Position numbers and translations under genes: made by a program. Positions 63,446-64,000 of a DNA stretch of 64,000 nt are shown one piece after another (position 1 is the stretch's first letter; every line of letters begins with the position of its first letter). Origin of the DNA: Faecalibacterium prausnitzii (GTDB lineage Bacteria > Bacillota > Clostridia > Oscillospirales > Ruminococcaceae); contig NZ_CP065377.1 of the NCBI RefSeq assembly GCF_019967995.1, positions 1,860,001-1,924,000 of the forward strand. The letters are read 5' to 3'. Below the pieces are notes generated by a model. That model saw only the letters and a list, made by a program, of their open reading frames with translations. It searched no databases and was not told where the DNA came from.

Positions 63446-63880
63446 TCACAGCTGCGCGCCGCACTTGTTGCAGAACAGTGCATCGTCCGAGACCGGAGCG
63501 CCGCACTGCGGGCAGGTCTTCTTTTCCTCCGCAGCAGGCTGTGCGTCGGTGGGGAACTCGATGGTCACGCTGTCCGCCGGTGCTTCGGGTTCCGGGGCAG
63601 CTTCCGCTGCGGGCGTCCCGATGCTCTCACGCAGAGCGGTCAGATCTTTTTCGATGGCATCGATCATCTCGATGTACTTATCCACAAGGGGCTGGTTCTC
63701 CTCGTTGCCCTTGGCCAGACTGTACACCAGCGCACCCAGCTGGCGCTGTGCGCGGGCGAGCTTGGTCTGCTCGTTCACGATCTTTGCCTGCGTCTTGCCG
63801 CGCTCGGCCAGATCCATTGCTGCGTTTTTGCCTTTTTCGGCATATTCCAGACCCATTTCCTTGATCTTGTTGAAATCCAT
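63446..63880 (-). CDS. Zinc-ribbon protein with helical N-terminus
   Basis: 144 residues from ATG 63880 (GAGAGGTG upstream). A helical/coiled-coil part (about 1-90), an acidic Pro/Ala linker and a C-terminal zinc ribbon CPQCGAPVSDDALFCNKCG. Such proteins are common in Clostridia; their role is not known. Confidence 0.85.
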   Translation of the reverse strand: MDFNKIKEMGLEYAEKGKNAAMDLAERGKTQAKIVNEQTKLARAQRQLGALVYSLAKGNEENQPLVDKYIEMIDAIEKDLTALRESIGTPAAEAAPEPEAPADSVTIEFPTDAQPAAEEKKTCPQCGAPVSDDALFCNKCGAQL

Positions 63881-63940
63881 AACAGACACCTCTCTCAGCG
63901 GAAGGGTACTTCCCCTCCTGTGCTTTCGGATGATGGTTTC

Positions 63941-63969
63941 ATTATAGCGCACTCCACCTCTGATTGCAA
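63941..63969 (-). promoter_or_regulatory. Promoter of the zinc-ribbon gene
   Basis: Minus-strand TTGCAA (63964-63969) and TATAAT (63941-63946), 17 bases apart. Confidence 0.8.
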
Positions 63970-64000
63970 CGAATTTGCCGCAAGTTTTACAGTTTCGTGC

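Overview
The window looks like chromosome of a Gram-positive, low-oxygen gut Clostridium of the Oscillospiraceae/Ruminococcaceae type, probably Faecalibacterium or a close relative. The evidence is: high-GC coding with Firmicutes gene order (mazG-hup-rqcP-yabP-yabQ-divIC-yabR; asp23-fakA; CIRCE-groES-groEL), sigma-A-type promoters, class I lipoproteins with Cys lipoboxes, an anaerobic (cbi-type) cobalamin pathway, and inverted CCCTCTCAG...GCCAGCTC palindromic repeats that I associate with this group. No rRNA, tRNA or CRISPR array is visible.

Layout. Positions 1-1760 are visibly AT-rich and foreign to the rest. They hold a YSDD reverse transcriptase preceded by a roughly 315-nt structured leader RNA with its own promoter, resembling a DRT2/UG2-type defence reverse transcriptase system. 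Next to it is a decayed Panacea/SocA-like antitoxin gene and an inverted/direct-repeat patch. Then come groEL/groES under CIRCE control, a YegS-type lipid kinase, a ClpA/C-like AAA+ unfoldase, a TSCPD protein, a PHP phosphoesterase, an aconitase-family hydratase (YbhJ type), and the threonine branch (ACT protein, hom, thrB, lysC). After these are a class A penicillin-binding protein, a BofC-like small membrane protein, a Na/Pi transporter, a CBS protein, asp23-fakA, and a HicAB toxin-antitoxin pair. A sensory cluster follows (soluble hybrid kinase / solute-binding lipoprotein / membrane hybrid kinase), then an AI-2E family transporter.

Positions 34.6-54.6 kb are a cobalamin locus. An adenosylcobalamin riboswitch with a visible antiterminator/terminator platform precedes an exported CbiK-type chelatase lipoprotein and a two-domain lipoprotein. 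A tightly packed, mostly ATGA-overlapping operon follows: btuF-btuC-[btuD::cbiD fusion]-cbiF-cbiG-cbiH-cbiJ-cbiET-cbiA-cobT-cobU-cobS-cobU-like-cobC-cbiB-cobD-cbiP-cbiC. It covers corrin-ring modification, amidation, lower-loop assembly and B12/corrinoid uptake; cbiL, uroporphyrinogen methyltransferase and cobalt transport genes are not in the window.

The right end carries glmS, a 540-bp non-coding stretch with two inverted copies of a palindromic repeat, two poorly characterised genes (one DUF5685-like), an RNA methyltransferase, the yab/divIC cluster with HU and MazG, and a zinc-ribbon protein.

The most unusual item is the reverse transcriptase unit. Its leader RNA starts in a hairpin directly at the predicted start site, folds into a long stem enclosing about 100 nt, and carries long stop-free frames on both strands. 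The antisense frame has its own extended -10 element, Shine-Dalgarno and GTG. This fits a templated cDNA/never-ending ORF mechanism or an antisense toxin peptide, but neither can be proven from sequence alone.
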